This document shows, in pieces, positions 1-6,900 of a stretch of DNA of 64,000 nucleotides. This DNA comes from Marinobacter profundi (GTDB lineage: Bacteria > Pseudomonadota > Gammaproteobacteria > Pseudomonadales > Oleiphilaceae): contig NZ_KZ319368.1 in NCBI RefSeq assembly GCF_002744715.1, positions 248,001-312,000 of the forward strand, in the 5' to 3' direction. Below the pieces are notes generated by a model. That model saw nothing but the letters and a program-made list of their open reading frames with translations, was not told the DNA's origin and ran no database searches. Within the stretch, counting starts at the first letter, position 1, and every line of letters begins with the position of its first letter. The translations under genes were made by a program, and so were the position numbers.

Positions 1-414
1 GCCGATACACTTTTTCAGTCGTTTGAGCGCGCGCTCAAACGACCCCATCGTCAATTTTAGCTCGTCAATCGAGTCCAGAAAAAAAGTCGCCACCTCAGAC
101 TGTGAGGCAAGCCACCCATCCAGCCGGGCTTCTTCATCTGCATCTAACAGACTGCGAAGGTCTTCTGTTGCCAACGCGGCCAATTCAACGAAGAATGCAG
201 GTTCTCCCGAGACCCAAAGGCGCTCCGACTGTTTACGGCATTCGTAGGTTTTTCCTGCCCCTGCCTCGGAAATTATCAGTACACGTTTTGAATGTAGTAA
301 ATCATCCCATGTATATCCTCGCGACCAGCCCAGGCTGACCAAGAAAGACTGTTGGTCGGCATCATTAACCTTCCCATCAGGGATATCTTTAAAGGTCCGC
401 TCTATTATTGTCAC
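1..414 (-). CDS. STAND/NACHT-like P-loop NTPase, N-terminal part (partial, runs off left edge)
   Basis: An open frame reads leftward from GTG at 414 to the window edge, 138 codons without a stop. A good Shine-Dalgarno (AGGTGG) sits 5 bases upstream. The translation has a Walker A loop (SEAGAGKTYEC, near residues 50-60) and a Walker B-like acidic stretch (FFLDSIDEL) about 60 residues later, the layout of STAND/NACHT-type NTPases. Many large proteins starting this way lie in antiphage defence islands; that role here is inferred. The C-terminal sensor and effector parts are outside the window, so target and mechanism cannot be read. It lies 117 bp downstream of the serine recombinase on the same strand, in the accessory region left of guaA. 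Confidence 0.62.
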   Translation of the reverse strand, partial: MTIIERTFKDIPDGKVNDADQQSFLVSLGWSRGYTWDDLLHSKRVLIISEAGAGKTYECRKQSERLWVSGEPAFFVELAALATEDLRSLLDADEEARLDGWLASQSEVATFFLDSIDELKLTMGSFERALKRLKKCIG

Positions 415-531
415 TAATGCCACCTATAAAATTTTTACCAATTAGGCCCGAATCTAGTGGTGCGCTTCGTTACAGCCTCAACATATTTAAATACAGCACC
501 ATGAGACTCATTAGCGAAACTGGACTCCCCT

Positions 532-1101
532 TCAATGCTGAGGCACAACGACTCCAACATACTTATAAATCGTTGTGCGAGAGACTCCATAACGACGAGC
601 TACGTCTGCAACACGCATGTCAGGGTTGCTTAGAAGTTCTTCAATCTCCCGAACTTGCTGATCATCAAGCTTAGGCTTCCGCCCTCCCGCCCGGCCCCTA
701 GCACGTGCTGCAGCAAGACCAGGCTGCGTTTGTTTGCGAATCAAGCTACGTCGAAATTCAGCTAGTGCAGCAAATACATGAATAACTACTTTTCCTGCTG
801 CACCGGTAGTTTCGATCTGCTCGGTAATGCTCTCAAACCCCACCCCTAGCTGCTCTAGACTTTCCACTGTCATTACTAAGTCGGACAAACTTCGCCCTAG
901 ATCATCCAACCGCCAAACTACTAGGGAATCCCCCGCACGCAACTCCCTAAGGCACTGTTCAAGCTTTGGGCGCTCCCTACTATTACCGCTGAAAGCTTCT
1001 TCATAGATCGCGCGACACCCTGCCTTCTTGAGTGTCTCACGCTGGAGGTCTAGGTGCTGGTTATCCGGCGATACTCGGATGTATCCTATGCGTTGATTCA
1101 T
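532..1101 (-). CDS. Serine recombinase (resolvase/invertase family), catalytic positions altered
   Basis: This small serine recombinase of about 190 residues has an N-terminal catalytic domain with the nucleophile in YIRVS (Ser11 from the ATG) and a C-terminal HTH_7 domain near residues 145-185 (RVADVARRYGVSRTTIYKYV). The family usually reads LDRLGRS around the catalytic Asp-Arg-Arg cluster; this protein reads LDDLGRS. The usual LIRERTQAG before the long helix reads LIRKQTQPG, and FER reads FRR. Activity may therefore be lost or altered. The ATG at 1101 is chosen; a GTG at 1107 is possible, and neither has a clear ribosome site. The substrate site is unknown. The gene is probably co-directional with the NTPase gene downstream. 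Confidence 0.8.
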   Translation of the reverse strand: MNQRIGYIRVSPDNQHLDLQRETLKKAGCRAIYEEAFSGNSRERPKLEQCLRELRAGDSLVVWRLDDLGRSLSDLVMTVESLEQLGVGFESITEQIETTGAAGKVVIHVFAALAEFRRSLIRKQTQPGLAAARARGRAGGRKPKLDDQQVREIEELLSNPDMRVADVARRYGVSRTTIYKYVGVVVPQH

Positions 1102-1251
1102 TGACACAACCAGAACATTGAAAAGTTAACGGAAATATTAACAGCCTTCGCTAGCTCAGGCGAGCGGAAGTTGAGAGCATCGCTGAGTAACCTGCTCCTA
1201 ATTCATAGGCGCAATGATTGATACATCAAGAGACGGATAGGGGAGCGAAGA

Positions 1252-1449
1252 ATGAGCAAGAAGAGCCCAGAAGAATCAGGTAATTACACCAAGAAAGCTT
1301 TGCCACTCGAAGCTGACGCCGCCAGCCGGGGCGTTCAGAGACTGACAGACCAGGAGAAATTGGAACTTCGGCGGGATATGATGGAGTCTTCAGCTTGGGC
1401 AAAGGAAGAACTGGCCCGCCGACGTAAAAAGCAAGGGGAGCGATCATAG
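1252..1449 (+). CDS. Small charged hypothetical protein (65 aa)
   Basis: This 65-residue protein begins at an ATG preceded by a purine-rich site (GGGGAGCGAAGA). It is hydrophilic and ends in a basic, probably helical segment (KEELARRRKKQG). No family was recognised. Its stop lies 5 bases from the stop of the convergent TraJ-like gene, so it sits in the mobilization part of the island. A role in relaxosome or plasmid-like functions would be a guess. The antisense frame over the same bases was rejected because it lacks a ribosome site and resembles no protein. Confidence 0.55.
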   Translation: MSKKSPEESGNYTKKALPLEADAASRGVQRLTDQEKLELRRDMMESSAWAKEELARRRKKQGERS

Positions 1450-1454
1450 CCTTG

Positions 1455-1778
1455 TCATGGCTCAGACCTCGGCATAACAATCTTGGTCATGATCTTACCC
1501 ATTTCCTCCTGCGTCACCTCGATCTTACTGAGAACAGCGAGGATTGTTGACTGGCCGAACAGGGCAGTTCGCACGTCATCGGTCAGCCATAGCTTCAATA
1601 GGCCACCCAAACGGCCAAGATCGCCGTTGATTCGGGCCAACTCCGGGACCTGCTCACAATCGACCACACCCTTGATCTTGTAGCCCTGTCCAACCTCACG
1701 CAGATAACGCGCAGCGCTCATGCCTGCTCGCTTTGCTTGCACCTTGATATGTTCCTTTTCCTCGGGTAAGCAGTACAC
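1455..1778 (-). CDS. traJ: TraJ-like relaxosome / conjugal transfer protein
   Basis: The product closely follows TraJ of plasmid RP4, the oriT-binding protein that recruits the relaxase. It shares YCLPEE near the start, a GMSAARYLREVGQGYKIKGV-like stretch, and ARINGDLGRLGGLLKLWLTDD over residues 48-68. The start is problematic. The in-frame GTG at 1778 lies about 20 bases from a perfect AGGAGG. The codon 6 bases after that site is ATA, which would give MPIKVYCLPEE and match RP4 TraJ better. The upstream ATG (about 1811) is in another frame and an in-frame TGA closes off further extension, so a short frameshift or truncation at the N-terminus is possible. A 75-residue protein gene lies 62 bp upstream on the same strand. 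No relaxase gene is visible. Confidence 0.72.
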   Translation of the reverse strand: MYCLPEEKEHIKVQAKRAGMSAARYLREVGQGYKIKGVVDCEQVPELARINGDLGRLGGLLKLWLTDDVRTALFGQSTILAVLSKIEVTQEEMGKIMTKIVMPRSEP

Positions 1779-1840
1779 CTTGATAGGTATACTGCTCCTC
1801 CTCGTTATTCATTTTGCCTTATCGTCCATCGTCTTTTGCC

Positions 1841-2068
1841 TTACCTACTTGTCACCTGGCGGATAGTGTCCAACGCCTCCTGGAAGTCCTCCGGCGTCGC
1901 TCGACCAGTTTCAGCCTGGTAGTACAAGATTGTAAACATATTGGCCACCGCCTCCGCGACGGGCGAAATCTGCCGGGCGGTTTCCTGGTCAATGAACTCC
2001 AAGGCGGCCAGCTTGGTCGCAGCCTGATGAATTGCTTGCTGAACTTCGATATTATGTGTGGTTGTCAT
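1841..2068 (-). CDS. Small hypothetical protein upstream of traJ (75 aa)
   Basis: This 75-residue acidic protein has an ATG preceded by GAGAGGTG at 4-5 bases. It looks wholly helical, with no membrane segment and no recognised domain. It lies on the traJ strand, 62 bp upstream of traJ, and downstream of two tiny open frames, so the four may form one small mobilization operon. The function is unknown; an accessory relaxosome role is suggested only by position. Confidence 0.6.
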   Translation of the reverse strand: MTTTHNIEVQQAIHQAATKLAALEFIDQETARQISPVAEAVANMFTILYYQAETGRATPEDFQEALDTIRQVTSR

Positions 2069-2102
2069 GTGTCACCTCTCTGTCAGGTGGTATGTGAAAA
2101 TG

Positions 2103-2128
2103 CGGGCCGGTGCACCATCACCGGCCCG
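2103..2128. repeat. Perfect 10-bp inverted repeat
   Basis: The arms CGGGCCGGTG (2103-2112) and CACCGGCCCG (2119-2128) are perfect complements around a 6-base loop. The hairpin lies between the 75-residue gene and the tiny open frames on the same strand. No T-run follows on either strand, so it is a poor intrinsic terminator. It could be a protein-binding site or part of a transfer origin near traJ. No RP4-like nick sequence was found beside it. Confidence 0.5.
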
Positions 2129-2147
2129 TGTGCTTTCTAACTAATTG

Positions 2148-2210
2148 CTACTTGCGTCGGCCAAACGGCCAGCGTCTCATTTTGTCGATTTGATCGACCG
2201 ATCTCGTCAT
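2148..2210 (-). CDS. Tiny basic open frame (20 aa), overlapping the membrane-peptide gene
   Basis: This 20-codon frame ends in a very basic tail (MRRWPFGRRK). Its ATG overlaps the TGA of the frame before it as ATGA, the usual sign of translational coupling, and that overlap is the main support for it. It may instead be chance. No family is recognisable at this length. Confidence 0.25.
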   Translation of the reverse strand: MTRSVDQIDKMRRWPFGRRK

Positions 2211-2320
2211 GTCCTTGTAAGCACGCCCGGCCAACCTGTTAAGGCCAGCATCACAATGAACATCACTGCGAAGAAACCAAATACCTCCGCAAGATTTTGA
2301 GGTGGAAAGTTAAACTCCAT
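2207..2320 (-). CDS. Candidate small membrane peptide (37 aa)
   Basis: A 37-codon frame starts at an ATG preceded by AAGGA at about 9 bases. Residues 13-30 (VFGFFAVMFIVMLALTGW) form one hydrophobic segment long enough to cross the membrane, followed by a short basic end. It is the first frame of the traJ-strand group. The IS5-family element begins only 20 bases upstream of the ATG, so its native promoter has been replaced or removed. Function unknown. Confidence 0.35.
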   Translation of the reverse strand: MEFNFPPQNLAEVFGFFAVMFIVMLALTGWPGVLTRT

Positions 2321-2340
2321 AATCAGTAATCCTTATCTAG

Positions 2341-3496
2341 GGAGTCTCTGAATAAGTCTCAAAATCAGCGATAATACGGCCATCGCCAACCGCATAGGAT
2401 TCGTTGCCAACATGGATCAAATCACCTTCTCCGAAGCCGAGTACCAGACCAAGAAGCGTAAGACTCGCCGCGAGATTTTTCTGGAACGGATGGACAAGCT
2501 GATTCCCTGGAAGCAGTTGGAAAAGAAGGTGGCCCGTTATTACCCCAAGGGCCAGAACGGACGGCCTCCCTATCCGCTGCCTGCCATGCTGCGGGTTCAT
2601 TGCATGCAGCTGTTCTATAACCTGAGCGACCCCGCAATGGAAGACGCTCTGTACGAGATCGAGTCTATGCGGCACTTCGCTGGTCTGAAGTTGGACCGCT
2701 TGCCGGACGAGACAACGATTCTCAATTTCCGGCATTTCCTGGAGCAACACGGTCTTGGCAAGGCGTTGTTTAAAGAGGTGAACAAACACCTGGAGAAAAA
2801 CGACCTGATGCTGCGTGAAGGCAGCATCGTAGATGCGACCATCATCTCTGCTCCCAGCTCTACAAAGAACCAGGCTGGCAAGCGCGATCCGGAGATGCAC
2901 CAGACCAGGAAAGGCAACGAGTGGCACTTCGGCATGAAGATGCACATTGGTGTCGACGACAAGCTGGGCCTGATTCAAAGCATTTATACCACCGCTGCCA
3001 ACGTTCACGACATCGTACCCACCGACAAGCTGCTGCACGGTGAAGAGCAACGAGTCTTCGGCGACGCCGGTTACCTTGGCATTCAAAAGCGGGATGAGCA
3101 TAAGCACCGCGAAGACGTCTCCTGGTTCATTGCCAAAAGGCCTGGCATCCGGAAGAAGCTGGATGCCAATAAGATGAAAGCCGAGAAAATCAAAGCCAGT
3201 GTTCGTGCCAAGGTCGAGCATCCGTTCCGGTATATCAAGCAGGTCTTCGGCTATAGCAAGGTCCGCTATCGCGGTCTTGCCAAGAACAACAACCGGCTGC
3301 TCTTGCTGGCCGCGTTCAGCAACCTGCTGATTGGTGAAAAATACATGCTGGCGTAGGGCCAGTGCGCCTGTTTTCCGCCAAAATGGCGGGAAACGGGCAA
3401 GAAACACACAAATAACGGGAGAATAACGTCTGAAAATCCCGATTTTTGCGGCTTTGAAACACCATCGGCAAAAATCAGCGGTTATTCAGACCCTCC
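2341..3496 (+). mobile_element. IS5-family insertion sequence, complete (1156 bp)
   Basis: The ends carry imperfect terminal inverted repeats: GGAGTCTCTGAATAAG at the left and, read inward, GGAGGGTCTGAATAAC at the right. Both ends are flanked by CTAG (2337-2340 and 3497-3500), matching the YTAR target duplication of the IS5 group. One full-length transposase gene lies inside, so the element looks intact and possibly active. The flanks do not rejoin into one known sequence: the small traJ-strand genes lie to the left and an IS3-family transposase remnant to the right. A deletion or recombination between IS copies therefore seems to have followed insertion. Confidence 0.85.
2412..3356 (+). CDS. 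IS5-family transposase
   Basis: This 314-residue DDE transposase has an N-terminal helical DNA-binding region (DUF772-like, with PYPLPAMLRVHCMQLFYNLS near residues 53-72). The catalytic triad is Asp141 (SIVDATI), Asp218 (FGDAGY) and Glu269 (KVEHPFR), with the IS5-typical GYLG and EHPFRYIK contexts. The length is full for the group. It cuts and rejoins the ends of the surrounding element, and the whole frame is open with no programmed frameshift. The ATG lies 71 bases inside the left end. Confidence 0.92.
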   Translation: MDQITFSEAEYQTKKRKTRREIFLERMDKLIPWKQLEKKVARYYPKGQNGRPPYPLPAMLRVHCMQLFYNLSDPAMEDALYEIESMRHFAGLKLDRLPDETTILNFRHFLEQHGLGKALFKEVNKHLEKNDLMLREGSIVDATIISAPSSTKNQAGKRDPEMHQTRKGNEWHFGMKMHIGVDDKLGLIQSIYTTAANVHDIVPTDKLLHGEEQRVFGDAGYLGIQKRDEHKHREDVSWFIAKRPGIRKKLDANKMKAEKIKASVRAKVEHPFRYIKQVFGYSKVRYRGLAKNNNRLLLLAAFSNLLIGEKYMLA

Positions 3497-3500
3497 CTAG

Positions 3501-3634
3501 GTTGCCGGAATGGATCGAAGACTATAATCGCAGCCACCCGCACAAGGGACTGAAAATGAAATCGCCCTGGGAGTACCGGGCAGAGCTGGCATCAAATTAA
3601 TGAGGTGGTGTCCGGTTTAACGGGGGCAACTACA
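3501..3634 (+). pseudogene. IS3-family element, 3' remnant (transposase OrfB tail and right end)
   Basis: Directly after the CTAG at the IS5 right border, an open frame encodes only the last 31 or so residues of an IS3-type OrfB (WIEDYNRSHPHKGLKMKSPW region), with stop at 3598-3600. The right end follows, TGTCCGGTTTAACGGGGGCA continuing to CA at 3634, which is IS3-like and terminates in TGT...ACA form. The rest of the element, including the DDE residues, is missing and is not found left of the IS5 copy. It is inactive. Confidence 0.75.
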
Positions 3635-3646
3635 GACAGCACAAAC

Positions 3647-3675
3647 AAGACAATAACGTGGCTCGATCTTAAAAT
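3647..3675 (+). promoter_or_regulatory. Candidate promoter of the helicase gene
   Basis: AAGACA (3647-3652) and TAAAAT (3670-3675) are 17 bases apart and fit a sigma-70 promoter with 4/6 and 5/6 consensus matches. The region lies just outside the IS3 right end and 24 bases before the helicase ATG. A ribosome site (CAGGG) precedes the ATG. This is inferred from sequence only. Confidence 0.4.
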
Positions 3676-3698
3676 CATGATTTCACAGGGAAAACATT

Positions 3699-6600
3699 AT
3701 GAATGTTAGTGGATTTTCAATAGATAGCATCTTATGGAGTAATTTAAGAAGCTGCCAACAAGGTAGTATAAGGACAGCGTTAAGCTACTTGAGAAAACCG
3801 CTAACTGAAACTGCTAAGGCCTGTTTAGTCAGTTTACCTACAGGCGCTGGAAAGTCTGGTGTAATTAGCGTCATCAGCCATAAAGCCTCTCAAAAAAAGG
3901 TACTTGTACTCTGTCACCGAAGGGCCGTTTGTGATCAGTTGTATTCAGAGATAAATGGTAAGTTTTTTGACGAACGTGCTGCCGGTTCAAGCATTCCATT
4001 AAAGCGTGTCTTTGATGATATCGACGATTTATCAAAAAATGGTATTTATGTATCAACATTTCAGAAGCTTCAAAAATTCAACTCTATAGAACTAGGAGAA
4101 CTAAAGAAAGAAATTGACCTTATTATTATTGATGAAGGTCACTCTGAACCCTCTCCCATTTGGCGCACTCTCGTGAGGGGAATGGATGCTCATAAAATTG
4201 TCATCACAGCAACTCCGTATCGCAACGATCTATTTCAATTTGATGTTTCAGCAGACTTCAGCTATATCTACACTTTTGAAAAAGCACTTTCGGATAACGT
4301 GCTTAAAGAACCTCAATTTGAATCTATTGATCCTCAAATATTAAGCACCTCCATTCGCTCATTCTTAACTGAAAACCCTAATACAAAATGCATCATAAAA
4401 TGCAAAAACATAAGTGAAATTGAAAGTTATTACGACCAATTAAACAGCGACTTTAATGTACTGGCTATACACGATCAGCTTAAGAAAGATCCTCGAATCA
4501 ATGTTAAATCAGCCGTACCTGCCAACTTAAAAAACTCTCAATATGAAGTCATCATTCATCAACGAAAGCTTGATGAGGGTGTTGACATACCGCAAGCAAA
4601 GCTATTGATCCTCACTTACAATGTTAATAGTGGTAGAGAGCTCGTACAAACAATTGGCCGTGTTGTTAGAATCTTTGCTGAAATCGAACCCAAAGTGATA
4701 GAGATAAACAGTAATTCAAATCATCAAATGTGGCAGAACTATCGCTTATTTGATGCATCCCTCAATAGTGATAGCGCTGTTAAAAAATTTATCCACTCTT
4801 TGGATGCTAACAAGTTAATAGAACTTTATCTGGAGGCCTTTCCTGATTCAAGTTATTATGGCAATCGCTTTTTGAGAAAATTTGACCTTAACGAATTTGA
4901 TCCAGAGGCCTCACTAAATATACCAACAGCATCTGTTTGTTTTTTAAACACAACTGAGGGGTTTAGTGTAGAGCTTCTATCAGACATATTATATTGGCGA
5001 TGCAATAATAACGGAGAGCTTGCTAAGCAATTTAACACACAGATTGATATTTATATTATTGCCTCCATAGCTTTTAACCGCTCTAAATTCTTAAAAGATC
5101 ATTTCTTTTTCGAGCCCTCCTTAGAAATAACTATTATTAAAGAACTATCTAACAATATCGTCGCAATTTACGATAGCAGAGGGCGACGCCTTAGCAGAGA
5201 CAAAGAATTAAAACTTGGCTCTGCCGTACCACAAGAGAATTTATTTAAAATTCTATCTCTTGGTGAATCCTCAACTACTAAAGAGGCCAGCAGCAAGTCT
5301 GTTAGTTCAGCAAGGAGACGCCCTGATAGCATAGCAATTAAGGGACAGAACTTGGATCAAATGGCAGATCAACAAGCTAATTCTTCATACCGAATTTCTA
5401 CTGCAAGATTAGATACTTATGACAGAATGCAAACGAAATCTGGTAGCTATTACGTAGGTGTAGACTCAGGGCGCATATCAGACCAAAAAGAAAACTCATT
5501 CAGCCTGCATGAATTAAATGACTGGTTAGAAAAAATGAACACTGTCCTTGCTGGAGAATTACTAGTTAACAACCCCCTCATCGACTCTTATGCAAAGCCA
5601 GTTAGCATAGGCACTAATATAAATGTCGAAAGCGTGATATTTGATTTCAGCGATTTCGAATCACCAATAACAATCTCAATCGATGGTTCAAGTCATACCA
5701 TAGACAATGATTTCTTACACAGGAATTATGAAAACGGATTTCTGATAATACCTGGAGTTGAGGAGAGTCGAATAGTAATCGAGCTTCGTAATGAAGAGCC
5801 ATACCTAGACATGCACCCTGACCAGCCAATTTTTTATTCTATAAATGAATATGACGTTCAAAACGATAATATTGTTGACTTTCTAATTGAACATATTCAC
5901 AAAGCTTTGTTGGAAAATGGAATCGGATATTCCCAAGATAAATTCTATCAAACAAAACTTCCCGTCGAACACTCTTTCAATTTTGATGAATCAAATCTAG
6001 CAAACGTGGTCATTGGGCTTCCTGAATTACTAGGGGAAAACCTAGATGAAAAAGGTTATAGGGATGGAGTATATCAGGTTGAAAATCGGAACTTCAGCAC
6101 AGAATCAATCTTCTACCTATTAGACAAGATTAAAGCCAATGGAATGGATAATCCAACACGGGCGGACTTAGGACCGTTTTCTCCATATATCCCCAATGCC
6201 GATCTAGTCATAAACACTGATATGGGTACTGAGCCTGCCGATTTTATTTTGTCATCTAAAAGCAAACTTGTATATGTACACATAAAATGTGGCAACAGTT
6301 CTGTAAGGCCATACTCTTCAGCTGGTGCACTTGCTGAGGTAGGATCTCAAGCAATGAAAAACATGGAAATGTTGGTAAGTGGGAACGAATTGCTAAAACC
6401 AGGAAACTGGAACTTACTACTATCGGCTTGGCCCACAGCGGGGGCTGAGCAATTGATGCATGAGAGGATCAGGTTAATTAACGGACAACCCTATACCGCC
6501 AGTAACCCTCAAGATAGGCAGCAAAAGCTGAACGAAGCCTGGGACGTAGTTTCCCAGAGACGCCGCTCAACAGCAGTTCGTAAGGAAGTATGGATTGTTT

Positions 6601-6755
6601 CCGCAAATAGTTTTTCTGTAGGGCACTTTAAAGGTCAGCTATGGCTTGGTCAAAATGCGGCCAGTGAGACATTACAAGCTTACCAATTAATTAATAGCTG
6701 GATATCGACTGCGCACATCAATGATGTGGAGCTAAAAATATTTGTTTCTCCATAA
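3699..6755 (+). CDS. SF2 helicase with C-terminal PD-(D/E)XK-like domain; candidate phage-defence protein
   Basis: This 1018-residue protein has a complete superfamily 2 helicase core: PTGAGKS (47-53), VSTFQ (Ib-like, ~118-122), DEGH (145-148, motif II), TATPYRND (170-177, III), LDEGVDIP (291-298, V) and QTIGRVVR (317-324, VI). Residues ~350-800 match nothing I recognise. Near the C-terminus, Asp848 in EPAD, a beta-strand, and His861-Ile-Lys863 are followed by a helix with SQAMK. That order resembles a PD-(D/E)XK nuclease with His in place of the usual acidic residue. The gene is strikingly AT-rich beside its 60 percent GC neighbours and stands alone, with its own ribosome site (CAGGG) and a downstream hairpin. 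A single-gene helicase-nuclease defence role is inference from architecture and island position. Confidence 0.75.
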   Translation: MNVSGFSIDSILWSNLRSCQQGSIRTALSYLRKPLTETAKACLVSLPTGAGKSGVISVISHKASQKKVLVLCHRRAVCDQLYSEINGKFFDERAAGSSIPLKRVFDDIDDLSKNGIYVSTFQKLQKFNSIELGELKKEIDLIIIDEGHSEPSPIWRTLVRGMDAHKIVITATPYRNDLFQFDVSADFSYIYTFEKALSDNVLKEPQFESIDPQILSTSIRSFLTENPNTKCIIKCKNISEIESYYDQLNSDFNVLAIHDQLKKDPRINVKSAVPANLKNSQYEVIIHQRKLDEGVDIPQAKLLILTYNVNSGRELVQTIGRVVRIFAEIEPKVIEINSNSNHQMWQNYRLFDASLNSDSAVKKFIHSLDANKLIELYLEAFPDSSYYGNRFLRKFDLNEFDPEASLNIPTASVCFLNTTEGFSVELLSDILYWRCNNNGELAKQFNTQIDIYIIASIAFNRSKFLKDHFFFEPSLEITIIKELSNNIVAIYDSRGRRLSRDKELKLGSAVPQENLFKILSLGESSTTKEASSKSVSSARRRPDSIAIKGQNLDQMADQQANSSYRISTARLDTYDRMQTKSGSYYVGVDSGRISDQKENSFSLHELNDWLEKMNTVLAGELLVNNPLIDSYAKPVSIGTNINVESVIFDFSDFESPITISIDGSSHTIDNDFLHRNYENGFLIIPGVEESRIVIELRNEEPYLDMHPDQPIFYSINEYDVQNDNIVDFLIEHIHKALLENGIGYSQDKFYQTKLPVEHSFNFDESNLANVVIGLPELLGENLDEKGYRDGVYQVENRNFSTESIFYLLDKIKANGMDNPTRADLGPFSPYIPNADLVINTDMGTEPADFILSSKSKLVYVHIKCGNSSVRPYSSAGALAEVGSQAMKNMEMLVSGNELLKPGNWNLLLSAWPTAGAEQLMHERIRLINGQPYTASNPQDRQQKLNEAWDVVSQRRRSTAVRKEVWIVSANSFSVGHFKGQLWLGQNAASETLQAYQLINSWISTAHINDVELKIFVSP

Positions 6756-6771
6756 ATTAAATTTTAACTTT

Positions 6772-6810
6772 AAATGTCGAGTCAGAATTATCTCTTCCGA
6801 CTCGACATTT
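6772..6810 (+). terminator. Hairpin after the helicase gene
   Basis: A perfect 12-bp stem, AAATGTCGAGTC (6772-6783) with GACTCGACATTT (6799-6810), closes a 15-base loop, 17 bases past the helicase stop. The T-run is short, so termination strength is uncertain. It separates the helicase from the convergent integrase pseudogene and may act both ways. Confidence 0.6.
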
Positions 6811-6900
6811 CTAAAGGCAAGCATCTTTCCTAGAAAAACACATGAAACGAGTTGTTTTAAGCAATAACGTTAAAAGATTGAGCTTACAGACTATAACCTT

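Noticed and set aside
1226..1480. 84-codon minus-strand frame opposite the 65-residue gene
   Set aside because: No ribosome site; the plus-strand frame has one and a plausible protein composition.
1814..2140. 108-codon plus-strand frame over the 75-residue gene
   Set aside because: No ribosome site and it runs through the inverted repeat; the minus-strand frame is better supported.
2069..2206. RP4-type oriT nick region near traJ
   Set aside because: The RP4 nick sequence (ATCCTGC context) is not present; only the unrelated inverted repeat is.
2337..3407. 356-codon minus-strand frame over the IS5 transposase
   Set aside because: The opposite strand encodes the complete DDE transposase; this is its shadow.
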